A DNA stretch of 64,000 nt from Sulfurospirillaceae bacterium (GTDB lineage Bacteria; Campylobacterota; Campylobacteria; Campylobacterales; Sulfurospirillaceae). Below are positions 1 to 10,241 of the stretch, in pieces. A model generated the notes under the pieces. It was not told the origin of the DNA. It saw only the letters and a list, made by a program, of their open reading frames with translations, and made no database searches. Location: NCBI GenBank assembly GCA_028684065.1, contig JAQUGO010000003.1, positions 122,171 to 186,170 of the forward strand, written 5' to 3'. Every line of letters starts with the position of its first letter. Position 1 is the stretch's first letter. A program made the position numbers and the translations under genes.

Positions 1-351
1 AGTTACTTTGATACCACTCATAAACAGACTATCAAAACCAATTACACCATTAATATCTGTACCAAATGCCAATGTGTAACCAGCAATAACCCATACGATA
101 CTCGCAACAATATAACCCATAACACTCATTGCAATAGTGTTAAGAAGGTTTTTGGAACGTGACATACCACCATAAAAAAGTGCTAGGCCAGCGGGTGTCA
201 TTAACATAACAAGCGCAGTTGCTGTTAATACCCACGCTGTATTTCCAACGTCAAGGGTTAAGACCTTTTCGGCAGCCTCAGCAGCCGCTTCTTCCGCTGC
301 AAAGATTGATACTGGCAACAATGTTGCGAGTGCAAGTAGTTTGTTTCTCAT
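1..351 (-). CDS. amt: Ammonium transporter (Amt/AmtB family), N-terminal part
   Basis: Inner-membrane ammonium channel; only the first 117 codons lie in the window and the gene continues beyond position 1. The protein starts with a signal-like segment (MRNKLLALATLLPVSIFA), then an Ala/Glu-rich linker and the first transmembrane helices. The diagnostic GLALFYGGMSRSKN stretch of Amt proteins is present, followed by a second helix. The ATG is preceded by a very good ribosome binding site (AGGAGGATTCA). It is divergent from the opgB-like gene. In this family a glnK/PII gene often lies next to amt, but none is visible here. The family call is firm; what the full-length protein looks like cannot be judged. 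Confidence 0.93.
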   Translation of the reverse strand, partial: MRNKLLALATLLPVSIFAAEEAAAEAAEKVLTLDVGNTAWVLTATALVMLMTPAGLALFYGGMSRSKNLLNTIAMSVMGYIVASIVWVIAGYTLAFGTDINGVIGFDSLFMSGIKVT

Positions 352-481
352 TGAATCCTCCTAATGTTTTAAACTGATGAAATTGTATCACTAGTCAGTT
401 TTGATTATATGCATTATTATGATTAAAATTTAATCAATTAAAGCGTAAGGTAATTTTTACTGCAAACGTATCACAAAGAGA

Positions 482-487
482 TATAAT
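482..487 (+). promoter_or_regulatory. Probable -10 box for the opgB-like pair
   Basis: TATAAT lies 38 bases upstream of the chosen ATG at 525, in an AT-rich intergenic stretch between the divergent amt and opgB-like genes. No convincing -35 is seen, as is usual for Campylobacterota vegetative promoters. Called by eye. Confidence 0.45.
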
Positions 488-524
488 TCGATTTTAGTCT
501 TATCTCTTGTTAGGAATAAATACA

Positions 525-2453
525 ATGAATATCTATTTATGGCTCTCTCTGACTCTTTTTATTTTGGCACTTTTTTTATCGCGCAATCGTACACGAAACA
601 AGTACAGCCTCTTTTTAGGGGCATTTATCATTTACCTTTATATTCTTTTAACCGGTGCTTATGTAGTTGCGGATTACTTCACGGGTGAAGGTATCAATGA
701 TGCTGTTCTCTATCATCTACGTTATGGCTTGGAAGGTTCAGGGTTTGGTGATTATTATTTAATCATGACAATTGGCTTTGGATTTTTTATTGCGAGTTTT
801 ATTATTGCTTATTTTTATTATCGTCTTTTGAAAAATGATATTTTTCCTAAAGAAAAGCGCATTAGAAGGATTTTGTCGACTTCTTTACTCATTGCTTCGA
901 TTGCTTTACACCCCACGATTGTAACTTTTTATGGTGATGTATCAGAAGCTGTTGGGATTAAAAATGAGTTAAGCCTTCAAAATAATTTTGCAGATTATTA
1001 TAAAACACCTACCATTCAAAGTATAAGTGATGAGCATCCTAATTTAGTTTACATCTTTGCTGAGAGTTTTGAAACGACCTATTTTGACGAAACGCTTTTT
1101 CCTTCTTTAGTAACACATTTACGCAGTTTTAAAGAGCAAAGTACCTATTTTACAGATATTCGTCAAGTGAAAGGAACGAGCTGGACGATAGCGGGGGCTA
1201 CGGCTGTTATTTGTGGATTACCTCTTGTCACCCCTTCTTCAAGCTCTAAGACTTCGCAGGGTAATTCTATGTCAAAAATGGATTCATTTTATTCGGGTGC
1301 GACATGTATGAGTGATTTATTGCATAAAGAAGGTTATAGGATGGTCAGCCGAAGGGGTGCTTCGTTAAAATTTGCAGGTACCGATAAATTGTATCGTACA
1401 CATCATTTTGATGATATTAAAGGTCTTGATGAATTAAAACCTCTCCTAAAAAATCAAAGTTACCAAACGGCCTGGGGATTGTATGATGATACTTTGTTTG
1501 ATATTGCGCTGAATGATTTTAAAAAGCTCTCCACGTCAAAGCGTAAATTTGCCATGTTTATTTCTACGATGGATACGCATCATCCATCAGGGCATGTCTC
1601 TAAAAGTTGTGAGCATAATAGTTACCAAGATGGAAGCAATAGCATGCTCAATGCTGTATATTGTTCTGATGAACTGATTACAAAATTTATCAAGAATATT
1701 CAAGAGTCACCTTATGGAAAAAACACAGTTATTGTGGTTGCTTCCGACCACTTAGCTATGCACAATTTAGCCATTGATACCTTAAATAAAGGGGAGAGGC
1801 GAGATCAATTGATGATTCTTGACCCTCGTCGTAAAAGTGAAAATAAAGTTGAAAAAATGGGTTCAACACTAGATATTAGTACAACATTGCTACCTTTTTT
1901 AGGCTATAAAGCCGATGTTGGGTTAAGTCGTAACTTATTAAGTGATGATAAATCTTTAGTACAAGTGTTTGATGATTTTGATGAGCAGCTTGATGCATGG
2001 ACAAAAGATATTAGTAAATTTTGGGAATTTCCAAAAGTAGAAGATACAATAGCCCTAGATGCTAACACTAAAGGATTTAAGATAGGAAAAACATTTTATC
2101 GTTATCCTATCTTATTGCGTATCAGTGATACATTAGAAGTAAATCCTTTTTTTGAAGTGAAGCTCAAATATTTTGAAACACCTAAATTGTTTGATTATTT
2201 AAAAGATTTTCAAGCAGATGATACTTTTTTATGGGTAGATAAATGTTCACGTATTGCAGTTTTAGGTGAAAAAGTAGATGAAAATGCTAAGCTGTGTTAT
2301 GCATTAGGAACACTAGGTTCACCTATAGAGAGTGGGAATCTTACAAAAATCCAAATTACTCTCGAACACCTAAATCGTATCATTGCGCAAAACTCTTCTG
2401 AGGAAGAAGCTACGCATAAACGAAAGGTACTATCTGATTTTAAAGAGAAGTAA
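525..2453 (+). CDS. OpgB/MdoB-like phosphoglycerol transferase (sulfatase fold), copy 1
   Basis: Membrane-anchored periplasmic enzyme of the alkaline phosphatase/sulfatase superfamily, closest by motif to phosphoglycerol transferase I, which adds sn-1-phosphoglycerol to periplasmic glucans. About four N-terminal transmembrane helices (residues ~1-135) precede the catalytic domain. Visible family motifs: NLVYIFAESFETTYFDE (metal-binding Glu), GTSWTIAG (catalytic Thr), CGLPLVTPS, WGLYDDTLFD, STMDTHHP, and VVASDHLAMHN (metal-binding Asp-His). I chose the ATG at 525 rather than the in-frame TTG at 507 because the neighbouring paralogue starts at the equivalent residue and AGGA sits about ten bases upstream. 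The acceptor could be a glucan or another surface glycan; no opgG/opgH genes are in the window. Confidence 0.85.
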   Translation: MNIYLWLSLTLFILALFLSRNRTRNKYSLFLGAFIIYLYILLTGAYVVADYFTGEGINDAVLYHLRYGLEGSGFGDYYLIMTIGFGFFIASFIIAYFYYRLLKNDIFPKEKRIRRILSTSLLIASIALHPTIVTFYGDVSEAVGIKNELSLQNNFADYYKTPTIQSISDEHPNLVYIFAESFETTYFDETLFPSLVTHLRSFKEQSTYFTDIRQVKGTSWTIAGATAVICGLPLVTPSSSSKTSQGNSMSKMDSFYSGATCMSDLLHKEGYRMVSRRGASLKFAGTDKLYRTHHFDDIKGLDELKPLLKNQSYQTAWGLYDDTLFDIALNDFKKLSTSKRKFAMFISTMDTHHPSGHVSKSCEHNSYQDGSNSMLNAVYCSDELITKFIKNIQESPYGKNTVIVVASDHLAMHNLAIDTLNKGERRDQLMILDPRRKSENKVEKMGSTLDISTTLLPFLGYKADVGLSRNLLSDDKSLVQVFDDFDEQLDAWTKDISKFWEFPKVEDTIALDANTKGFKIGKTFYRYPILLRISDTLEVNPFFEVKLKYFETPKLFDYLKDFQADDTFLWVDKCSRIAVLGEKVDENAKLCYALGTLGSPIESGNLTKIQITLEHLNRIIAQNSSEEEATHKRKVLSDFKEK

Positions 2454-2519
2454 AATAACTTCTCTTTTCATCCAAAATGTATCATACTAAACTCCATTAA
2501 ACAAGGAAAAACTGTACTT

Positions 2520-4451
2520 ATGAATTTTATCTTATTAGCTTCAATGATACTCTTTATGGTTTCTGTATACTTATCAAAAAATAGACTACGAACCCAAAAG
2601 AGTCTTTTGGGGGGAACATTGATCATTTTTATTTATATGATTCTGACAGTGTTTTTTATCGTATCGGATTATTTTACTGGAGAAGGCATTAATGATGCGG
2701 TGATTTATCATTTGCGTTATGGGCTTGATGATTCTGGTTTTGGTGATTATTATAACATCATTAGTATTGGTCTTTTTCTCTTTATTGCAAGTTTAACCCT
2801 TTCAATTTTTTACTATCGTATGGTCAAAAACAGCGTTGTAGTCCATCACCATATTGTGAAGCGACTTTTGTCTGGTGGGTTTTTAATCGTTGCTTTGGTC
2901 TTACATCCTACGGTTAAAGCCGCGTATACTATGGCATCAAAGGCGTTAGGTTTTGAGAGTGCTTTGGGTCAAAAATATCCTTTTACCGAGTATTATAAAA
3001 CACCCAATGTATCAGCTTTAAGTGATGAGCATCCCAATTTAGTTTATATTTTTGCTGAAAGCTTTGAAACAACTTATTTTGATGAAGATATATTTCCTTC
3101 GTTAGTGAAACAACTACGAGGTTTAAAAGAACAAAGTCTTTATTTTACAGATATTAGGCAAGCACTAGGAACAAGTTGGACAATAGCAGGTATGACGTCT
3201 GTATTATGTGGTTTACCACTTGTAACGCCATCAACTAATGCGCATTCACCTCAGGGCAACTCGATGTCTAAGATGAGCTCTTTTTATTCAGGCGCTACAT
3301 GCTTGAGTGATTTATTGCATGAAGAAGGGTATACATTAACGTATCGAAGTGGCTCTTCTTTAGCTTTTGCAGGTGTTGATAAGCTATATAAAACACATCA
3401 TTTTGGTGATGTGAAAGGGGTTAAAGAGCTTAAAAATGTCATCAAAAATCCTAATTATAAAAATCCTTGGGGATTGTATGATGACACACTTCTTGATATC
3501 GCTTTTAATGATTTTAAGAAGCTCTCTTCTTCTAAGCGCAAGTTTGCACTGTTTCTTTCGACTATGGACACGCATCATCCGTATGGACATGTTTCTAAAA
3601 GCTGCCAAAGGCAAACGTATAAAGATGGTACCAATTCTATGCTCAATGCCGTTGCATGTTCGGATGAGCTTATTACGAAGTTCATTAAGCAAATTCAAAA
3701 TTCTCCTTATGGTAAGAACACGGTCATTGTTGTTGGATCAGATCACTTAGCCATGCATAATTTAGCCATTGATGATTTAATGAAAGGGGAAAGACGTGAT
3801 TTGTTTATGATTTTCCCGCCAACACTTTTAGAGCATCAAATCATTGATAAACCTGCAACAACACTAGACATTGGAGCTACGATATTACCATTTTTAGGGT
3901 ACAAAGGTCAGCTTGGTTTGGGTCGGGACATCTTAAGTGAAGAGGGGACATTAATCGAACGATTGGATGATTTTGAAAAAATATTAAGTGCTTGGTCAAC
4001 AGATATTAGTCAGTTTTGGGGATTCCCTAAAATTGAACGTGATATTACGATTGATAGTAATCGTAAAGGAACAAAAATAGGCAAGTCATTATATAAATTC
4101 CCCATTTTATTACGGATTAGTGATACGCTTGAAGTAAATCCATTTTTTGAAGTAAAACTCAAACATTTTGAAACACCAAAATTATTTAATTATTTGCAAG
4201 AATTTCAAGACAACGATACTTTTTTATGGATAGATAAATGTTCACGTGTCGCTTCTTTAGGAGAAACGATAGATATGAATGGAAAATTATGTTTTGCTAT
4301 TGGAAAACTCGGCTCAACCATAGAAATGGGCGTTCTTAACAAAGAAAAAGTTTTTTCATTAGAAGCGATACAAAAAGAGTTTTTAGTAGAAGCAACCCAT
4401 GAAAAAGCCCTTCTTCGAAAAGAGGGCTTATCTCAAATTATTGAAAAATAA
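2520..4451 (+). CDS. OpgB/MdoB-like phosphoglycerol transferase (sulfatase fold), copy 2
   Basis: Tandem paralogue of the preceding gene, co-linear over its whole length (643 against 642 residues). It has the same membrane domain and the same catalytic motifs: NLVYIFAESFETTYFDE, GTSWTIAGMT, CGLPLVTPS, WGLYDDTLLD, STMDTHHP and VGSDHLAMHN. Predicted role is transfer of phosphoglycerol (or a similar alcohol phosphate) to a periplasmic or surface glycan. The ATG at 2520 follows AAGGAAAAACTGTACTT. The gap to copy 1 is 66 bases with no terminator, so the two are probably cotranscribed. The two copies differ most in the membrane helices and the C-terminal tail, suggesting an old duplication. The last ~50 bases contain a terminator for the convergent chemoreceptor gene. 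Confidence 0.85.
   Translation: MNFILLASMILFMVSVYLSKNRLRTQKSLLGGTLIIFIYMILTVFFIVSDYFTGEGINDAVIYHLRYGLDDSGFGDYYNIISIGLFLFIASLTLSIFYYRMVKNSVVVHHHIVKRLLSGGFLIVALVLHPTVKAAYTMASKALGFESALGQKYPFTEYYKTPNVSALSDEHPNLVYIFAESFETTYFDEDIFPSLVKQLRGLKEQSLYFTDIRQALGTSWTIAGMTSVLCGLPLVTPSTNAHSPQGNSMSKMSSFYSGATCLSDLLHEEGYTLTYRSGSSLAFAGVDKLYKTHHFGDVKGVKELKNVIKNPNYKNPWGLYDDTLLDIAFNDFKKLSSSKRKFALFLSTMDTHHPYGHVSKSCQRQTYKDGTNSMLNAVACSDELITKFIKQIQNSPYGKNTVIVVGSDHLAMHNLAIDDLMKGERRDLFMIFPPTLLEHQIIDKPATTLDIGATILPFLGYKGQLGLGRDILSEEGTLIERLDDFEKILSAWSTDISQFWGFPKIERDITIDSNRKGTKIGKSLYKFPILLRISDTLEVNPFFEVKLKHFETPKLFNYLQEFQDNDTFLWIDKCSRVASLGETIDMNGKLCFAIGKLGSTIEMGVLNKEKVFSLEAIQKEFLVEATHEKALLRKEGLSQIIEK
4402..4429 (-). terminator. 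Rho-independent terminator for the minus-strand chemoreceptor gene, inside the opgB-like copy 2 coding end
   Basis: Read on the minus strand, AAGCCCT pairs with AGGGCTT (7 bp) around a loop of about eleven bases and is followed directly by a T run (TTTTTC). It lies just past the chemoreceptor stop at 4467 and within the last codons of the convergent opgB-like gene. Confidence 0.6.
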
Positions 4452-4466
4452 TAAGCTTCAAGAGCT

Positions 4467-6350
4467 TTAAGATTTAAATTTACCGAGCTCATTATTAAGG
4501 TTTTCAGTCATGTTATGAAGGTGCTCCGATGCTTTTGAAACATTGTTGATGCTCAGAATATTATCATGTGAAATGAGATTGATTTTTTCAACTTCTTCAA
4601 CGATATGTTGGATTTTAGAAGAGGTATCGATAAAATTCTCAACAGAGTGATTGGTATCATTAATGGTTTGTAAAATGATGGTGTCAATATGTGTCATACC
4701 ATTTTGCAATGTTGTAGTAATGGTTGCTAGATTTTGTATCTCTTTAGCATTATAGGTTATATCAGTATTGGTATCCATAATGGAATGAACGACAACATTA
4801 ATAGTCGTATCAATTTCACTCAAGCTTTTTTGTGTACGTTCGGCAAGTTTTCTGACTTCATCAGCAACGACAGCAAAACCACGACCATGTTCACCAGCTC
4901 TTGCTGCTTCAATGGCCGCATTTAGGGCTAAAAGATTGGTCTGATCAGCAATATCTTTGATAATACCTAGAACATTTTTGATTTCATTGGCATGGTCACT
5001 GACATGGTTTAATTTCTGAACAAGTTCTTGCTCTTTAATGGCTGTGATTTGCATCGTGTGCTCAAGCTGTTCAACTTGTTGTTTTACCGTATTAATATCA
5101 CCTTGCGTGCATTTTAATACATTTTGTGATTTTTTTGCTTTCTCAACGGAAAGTTGAATACTATGGGTTAACGTAGAACTTTTTTCTTTGGTTTCACGGA
5201 TGATTTTTGATTCTGCATGGGCATTTCGTACCACTTCCGATGCTGTACGGGAAAGTTCCTCAGAAATAGAAGCATTTTCATGGCTGATGATTTTTGAGTT
5301 TTTAACAATTTCGTGGAGCTTGTCAATAAAGCTATTAATGTGAAGCGAAACTTTTGCAAATTCATCTTGACCATTGACTTCAAGACGTTGTCTTAAATCA
5401 CCATCAGCACTAGAAAGGGTGCATGCAATATCACCGAGCCTATTTAAAGGCATTAAAAGTGCTCTGATGAGGAGAACCACAATAACAATAGACACTCCAA
5501 GCATCGCAGACCCCATCAAAAATAACTTTATCATTTGTGCATTTAAAAAGGCATAGGATGTTGATTTATCATAGGCTATACCAACTCTCCAACCACTCTC
5601 TTCTGAACGTGTATAGGCGTATAATTTATCGATATTTTTATAGGTATAATGCAGAATACCACTTTTTTGGCTATCAAATTGGTTGGTTAAAGAGGGTACA
5701 ATAGTTGTTAAATCTTTACCTATTATTGATTGATCAGGATGGGCGATAACAATGCCCTTTGTATCTTGAATGATGCCGTATCCTCCTTCAAAATTAATCT
5801 CTGAGATAGCCTTCGTAAGACTATCGAGTGTAATATCAACACCAAGAACCCCTGTAAATTCTTTCTCGTCATTGTAGATAGGAATCATAATAGTAATCAT
5901 TAAAATATTGTTAGTCGCGCCTACATATGAATCTGTCATACTAATTGTTTTAAGCTCTTTGGCTTTGATATACCAAGGACGAATTCTAGGGTCATATCCT
6001 TGTGGTCTAACTTTTTCACTCCCCCAAAGCATTCCTCCATCTTCAAATCCTATATAAGAGTCAATTCCGCCAACGATTTTAGTAGTTTCTTTAAGTTTTT
6101 CAGTCATATCATGCAAAGTTCTGATATCAATATCTTTATAAAAGAGTGCGGCACTGATGACGTTTTCTTTTTTAGTATGCAATAAAAGGTCGATGTAATT
6201 TGTGAATGAACGAGAAGTTGTTTGTAAGCTTGATTCGATTTGATTGACACTATTTTTTTTAGTATCAAGATAACTAAAAAGACCAAAAAGCATGAGGCTT
6301 AAAAAGAGTAAGATAGAAACCGTCAACGTTATTTTTGTTTTAAAAAGCAC
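4467..6350 (-). CDS. Methyl-accepting chemotaxis protein with dCache sensor domain
   Basis: Transmembrane chemoreceptor. Order: TM helix near the N terminus, a periplasmic double-Cache domain (~residues 25-260), second TM helix, HAMP domain, and a cytoplasmic signalling hairpin. The hairpin tip [42 protein letters not shown] binds CheA/CheW. The sensor contains DPRIRPWY and a later GVDI, matching the R..WY...D pattern of dCache domains that bind amino-acid amino and carboxyl groups, so an amino-acid-like ligand is plausible. No C-terminal CheR-tether pentapeptide is seen. I prefer the GTG at 6350, which has AAAGG eight bases upstream; the longer in-frame TTG at 6392 has no ribosome binding site. 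Single gene with its own terminator. Confidence 0.9.
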   Translation of the reverse strand: MLFKTKITLTVSILLFLSLMLFGLFSYLDTKKNSVNQIESSLQTTSRSFTNYIDLLLHTKKENVISAALFYKDIDIRTLHDMTEKLKETTKIVGGIDSYIGFEDGGMLWGSEKVRPQGYDPRIRPWYIKAKELKTISMTDSYVGATNNILMITIMIPIYNDEKEFTGVLGVDITLDSLTKAISEINFEGGYGIIQDTKGIVIAHPDQSIIGKDLTTIVPSLTNQFDSQKSGILHYTYKNIDKLYAYTRSEESGWRVGIAYDKSTSYAFLNAQMIKLFLMGSAMLGVSIVIVVLLIRALLMPLNRLGDIACTLSSADGDLRQRLEVNGQDEFAKVSLHINSFIDKLHEIVKNSKIISHENASISEELSRTASEVVRNAHAESKIIRETKEKSSTLTHSIQLSVEKAKKSQNVLKCTQGDINTVKQQVEQLEHTMQITAIKEQELVQKLNHVSDHANEIKNVLGIIKDIADQTNLLALNAAIEAARAGEHGRGFAVVADEVRKLAERTQKSLSEIDTTINVVVHSIMDTNTDITYNAKEIQNLATITTTLQNGMTHIDTIILQTINDTNHSVENFIDTSSKIQHIVEEVEKINLISHDNILSINNVSKASEHLHNMTENLNNELGKFKS

Positions 6351-6459
6351 AGAGGGCACCTTTGGATAAAATTTTGATGATTTTATCGTCAAAGCACTAC
6401 AAAAGGATTACAGAATAAAGAGGAAAAGAGTATGCTTGATACTCTTTAGAGGGAAAGGT

Positions 6460-6669
6460 TTATGCCTTTTTCAAAAAGCATGTTTTTAGGACAAGCCCTT
6501 TAATTTTATCGGCATTGCATTCGATTTCATCTTCATTATCAGTGAGTCGAATATTTTTTACAAGTGTACCGCGCTTTAGCGTAGCGGATGTTCCCTTGAC
6601 TTTAAGATCCTTGATAACAGTTACGCTATCGCCGTCATTTAAGATATTGCCATTACTGTCTTTTGCCAT
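6460..6669 (-). CDS. PhnA/YjdM C-terminal-domain protein
   Basis: A 69-residue protein matching the C-terminal SH3-like domain of PhnA/YjdM: KDSNGNILNDGDSVTVIKDLKVKGTSATLKRGTLVKNIRLTD. The N-terminal zinc ribbon of full YjdM is absent, as in many short homologues. Despite the historical name from the phosphonate operon, the family's role is not settled. ATG preceded by AGGAGTAAGT. Single gene, divergent from metH. Confidence 0.8.
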   Translation of the reverse strand: MAKDSNGNILNDGDSVTVIKDLKVKGTSATLKRGTLVKNIRLTDNEDEIECNADKIKGLVLKTCFLKKA

Positions 6670-6749
6670 ACTTACTCCTAAAATTTCTCTTTATTATAAC
6701 ATTAATCAGAGTTTTGATACCATATAGTATATTATAGCTAGGAATATAT

Positions 6750-9700
6750 GTGGTAACACTCAATCAACTAATAAAGCAAAAATTTTTAATAATCGATGGT
6801 GCGATGGGCACGCAGATACAAGCACTAACGTTAAGTTCTGAAGCATGGCAAGGTATGGAAGGTTGTAATGAACTTTTAAACGTTACATGTAAAGAAGAAA
6901 TTCTAAAAATTCATCAAGGCTATTTATTAGCAGGTGCAGATATTATCAAAACCAATACCTTTGGTGCATTGCCGTGGGTTTTAGATGATTATAGTATTGG
7001 ACATAGAGCGTATGAGTTAGCACGGGCAGGGGCTGAAATAGTCAAAGAAGCATGTGTCGCTTATTCAACTTTGCAAAAACCGAGATTTGTAGCCGGTGCT
7101 ATGGGACCAGGAACAAAGCTTCCTTCATTGGGGCACATCGGATACGATGCCATGTATGAAGGGTATAAAATTACGGTGCAAGGTTTAATTGATGGTGGCG
7201 TTGATGTCTTCTTAATCGAAACAGCTCAAGACCCTTTGCAAATCAAAGCTGCACTTCATGCCATTCAAGACGTTCAAAAAGCTTTACATGTAAGCCTTCC
7301 TGTGATGGTGTCTGTAACGATTGAGCTGAGTGGTTCAATGCTCATTGGAACCGATGCAACCACCATCGCAACGATTTTAGAACCCTTTGATATTTTAAGC
7401 CTTGGTTTTAACTGTGGTACAGGGCCTGAACAGGTCGAGAAACATCTTAAAACACTTTGTTCTGTTTGGGGTAAACCCATCAGTGTGCATGCCAATGCAG
7501 GACTCCCTCAAAACAGAGGTGGTTATACCTTTTATCCAATGGGGCCACGCGAATTTGCAGACTTGCAAGAGAGATTTACTCTGCTTGATGGTGTTGCGAT
7601 AGTGGGTGGTTGTTGTGGCACAACCCCTCAGCATATCTTAGAGCTAGCCAAAAGAGTGGAGGGCAAAACGCCTTTGCCTCCTACAGGCAAAATGGAGCGA
7701 AGCATTGCCTCTTTATTTGAAAGCCGAGCGCTTAAACAAGACCCAGCGCCTTTTTTAATTGGTGAACGCAGTAATGCTACAGGTTCCAAAGCGTTTCGAG
7801 AGCTTTTACTCGCAGAAGATTATGATGGTACGCTAAGCGTGGGACAACAGCAAGTCAGAAGTGGTGCGCATGGTATTGATGTGAGTGTCGGTTTTGCAGG
7901 ACGTGATGAACATAAAGACACTAAAGAAGTTGTTGGGCGATACGTTCAAAAAATCCTTTTACCTTTGATGCCCGATACTACGCAAGTACCAGCTCTTGAA
8001 GTTGCACTTAAACTTATCGGTGGAAAGCCTATCATCAATTCAGTAAATCTTGAAGATGGCATTGAAAAGTTTGATAAAGTTTGTTCTTTAGCCAAGCGCT
8101 TTGGTTGTGCTTTAGTGTGTTTGACGATAGATGAAGTGGGTATGGCGAAGAGTAAAGCACAAAAAGTGGCGATTGCACAACGTATTTATGAATTAGCGAC
8201 GCAAAAACACGGTATCCATCCTGAGGACTTAGTGTTCGACTTATTGACCTTTACCGTTGGTAGTGGGGACGCTGAGTATCATACAGCAGCCATTGAAACC
8301 ATAGAGGCGATACGTGAATTTCATGCAATGCACCCCGAAGTGGGTTTTGTACTTGGCATTTCAAATATCTCGTTTGGTTTGGCTAAGCATGCGAGAGAGT
8401 ATCTAAACTCCGTCTTTTTGCACCATTGTGTGCAGGCGGGATTGAGCATGGCGATTGTGAATGTGAAAAATACGCTTCCGATGCATAAAATAAGCGACAT
8501 TGATAAAAAGATGTGTGAAGATTTACTCTTTAACCGCCGTGAAGAGGGCGACCCACTGTTTGCTTTTATTAGCCATTTTGAAGATGTAGTTGACAATAAA
8601 GAGGAGAGTGACGCGGCGTATGAAGCCATGAATACGGAAGAGAAAATCGCTTCTTTGCTCATCGATGGTGACAAAGAGCGGATGATGAAAATCCTTGTTA
8701 GTGCTAAAGAAGAGATAGCGCCTGAACGCATCGTCAATGAGCTGCTTATTAATGCGATGAAGGTTGTTGGCGAGCTTTTTGGAAGTGGCAAGATGCAACT
8801 GCCTTTCGTGCTTCAATCGGCAGAAGTGATGAAAGCTTCGGTGGATTATCTAAATCCCTTTTTACCGAGAAAAGAGAAAAGTAGTACAACGACCTTGATT
8901 ATCGGAACGGTCAAAGGCGATGTTCATGATGTGGGTAAAAACCTTGTGGATATCATTTTAAGTAACAACGGTTTTAAGGTCATCAATATTGGTATTAAAG
9001 CTGACCTTGAGCATTTTATAGAAGCGTTAAAAACCCATAAAGCGGATGCAATTGGCATGAGTGGACTTTTGGTTAAATCGACCAATGTTATGAAAGAAAA
9101 TCTTGAAGCCATGCAAACAATGGGACTTAAAATCCCTGTGATTTTAGGGGGCGCGGCCTTGACGGATGCTTTTGTCGAAGATTTTTGTCGTCCGATTTAT
9201 GATGGGCCCATTTTTTACTGTAAAGATGCTTTTGAAGGCATAGAAGCGATGAGTCGCATTGAAGCTCAAAATTTTGATACCTCTTTTGGTCGAAAAGTTT
9301 TGGATAAGGCAAATGAAAAAGCTAAAAAAGAACCTGTGCTTATGCCTTCTTTTAGTGAACTTAAAATGCCAAGCCGTGAGATACGCATTCCCATACCACC
9401 ATTTTGGGGTAGACGCGTTTTAAAGACAGATGTCAAATCGCTTGCTTTTGAATGGATAAACCATAAGATTTTATTTGCACAGCGTTGGGGATACAGCGGA
9501 AAAGGGCAAAGTAAAGAAGCAAAGCAAAAACAACTTGATGAAGTATTGTGGCCTGCGTATGAGCGTATTAAAGCAGATATTGAGAGGCTAGGATTGTTTG
9601 AACCAACCATTATTTATGGTTACTATCCAGTGCGTTCTGATGAAAATAAGCTCTATCTTTTGGATGAGAATGAAGGCTATTTTAGTGAAGAACAGATTAA

Positions 9701-10220
9701 TACAGAACCTATTGAAATGGTAGCCAGACGTGCTATTAAAACATTTGATTTTCCACGCCAAAATCGTGTGCCATTTCGTTCATTGAGTGATTTTATAGCT
9801 TCCGATCGTCATGATGTACTTGCCCTTACATGTGTCAGCGCGGGTGCAAAGTTTTCTGCTTATGAAAAAGAGCTTTATAACGCTGGTAATTTTACTGAAT
9901 ATTTTTTCGTGCATGGCTTTAGTGTGGAACTTGCCGAAGCATTAGCCGAGATTGCGCATAAACAAATACGACTTGATTTGGGTATTGCTGAGAATGAAGG
10001 ACATAGTCTTCGCGATGTACGAATGAAACGTTATACCGGGTGTCGCTATTCATTTGGTTATCCTGCATGCCCTGCATTGGAAGATACAAGAGTGATTTTT
10101 GATTTATTGAAACCTGAGGAGTTTGGAATTGAACTGAGCGAAACATTTCAAATTCACCCAGAACAAAGTACCACAGCTATCGTAATGCACCATCGTGAGG
10201 CGCTTTACTTTAATGTGTAA
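6750..10220 (+). CDS. metH: Cobalamin-dependent methionine synthase
   Basis: Transfers the methyl group of 5-methyltetrahydrofolate to homocysteine through cobalamin, in the cytoplasm. At 1156 residues all modules are present: homocysteine-binding domain (IIDGAMGTQIQ at the start; zinc ligands NCGTGPE and VGGCCGTTPQHI), pterin-binding domain (FLIGERSNATGSKAFRELL), B12 cap and B12-binding domain (VKGDVHDVGKNLVDIILSNNGF; the His is the lower axial ligand), and the AdoMet reactivation domain (GYYPVRSDEN; RYTGCRYSFGYPACPALED). Start is GTG; an AGGA lies seven bases upstream and the overlapping ATG two bases earlier runs into a stop at once. The following hydrolase begins 21 bases downstream, so they may be cotranscribed. 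Confidence 0.97.
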   Translation: MVTLNQLIKQKFLIIDGAMGTQIQALTLSSEAWQGMEGCNELLNVTCKEEILKIHQGYLLAGADIIKTNTFGALPWVLDDYSIGHRAYELARAGAEIVKEACVAYSTLQKPRFVAGAMGPGTKLPSLGHIGYDAMYEGYKITVQGLIDGGVDVFLIETAQDPLQIKAALHAIQDVQKALHVSLPVMVSVTIELSGSMLIGTDATTIATILEPFDILSLGFNCGTGPEQVEKHLKTLCSVWGKPISVHANAGLPQNRGGYTFYPMGPREFADLQERFTLLDGVAIVGGCCGTTPQHILELAKRVEGKTPLPPTGKMERSIASLFESRALKQDPAPFLIGERSNATGSKAFRELLLAEDYDGTLSVGQQQVRSGAHGIDVSVGFAGRDEHKDTKEVVGRYVQKILLPLMPDTTQVPALEVALKLIGGKPIINSVNLEDGIEKFDKVCSLAKRFGCALVCLTIDEVGMAKSKAQKVAIAQRIYELATQKHGIHPEDLVFDLLTFTVGSGDAEYHTAAIETIEAIREFHAMHPEVGFVLGISNISFGLAKHAREYLNSVFLHHCVQAGLSMAIVNVKNTLPMHKISDIDKKMCEDLLFNRREEGDPLFAFISHFEDVVDNKEESDAAYEAMNTEEKIASLLIDGDKERMMKILVSAKEEIAPERIVNELLINAMKVVGELFGSGKMQLPFVLQSAEVMKASVDYLNPFLPRKEKSSTTTLIIGTVKGDVHDVGKNLVDIILSNNGFKVINIGIKADLEHFIEALKTHKADAIGMSGLLVKSTNVMKENLEAMQTMGLKIPVILGGAALTDAFVEDFCRPIYDGPIFYCKDAFEGIEAMSRIEAQNFDTSFGRKVLDKANEKAKKEPVLMPSFSELKMPSREIRIPIPPFWGRRVLKTDVKSLAFEWINHKILFAQRWGYSGKGQSKEAKQKQLDEVLWPAYERIKADIERLGLFEPTIIYGYYPVRSDENKLYLLDENEGYFSEEQINTEPIEMVARRAIKTFDFPRQNRVPFRSLSDFIASDRHDVLALTCVSAGAKFSAYEKELYNAGNFTEYFFVHGFSVELAEALAEIAHKQIRLDLGIAENEGHSLRDVRMKRYTGCRYSFGYPACPALEDTRVIFDLLKPEEFGIELSETFQIHPEQSTTAIVMHHREALYFNV

Positions 10221-10241
10221 CATCATTTTAAAGGATATGAC

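Noticed and set aside
6670-6749. Possible B12 or SAM riboswitch before metH
   Set aside because: Only 80 bases lie between the divergent genes and no known riboswitch core or long stem can be read.
8321-8791. 156-codon open frame on the minus strand
   Set aside because: It lies wholly inside metH over well-conserved MetH motifs; Ser-rich composition is typical of an antisense shadow.
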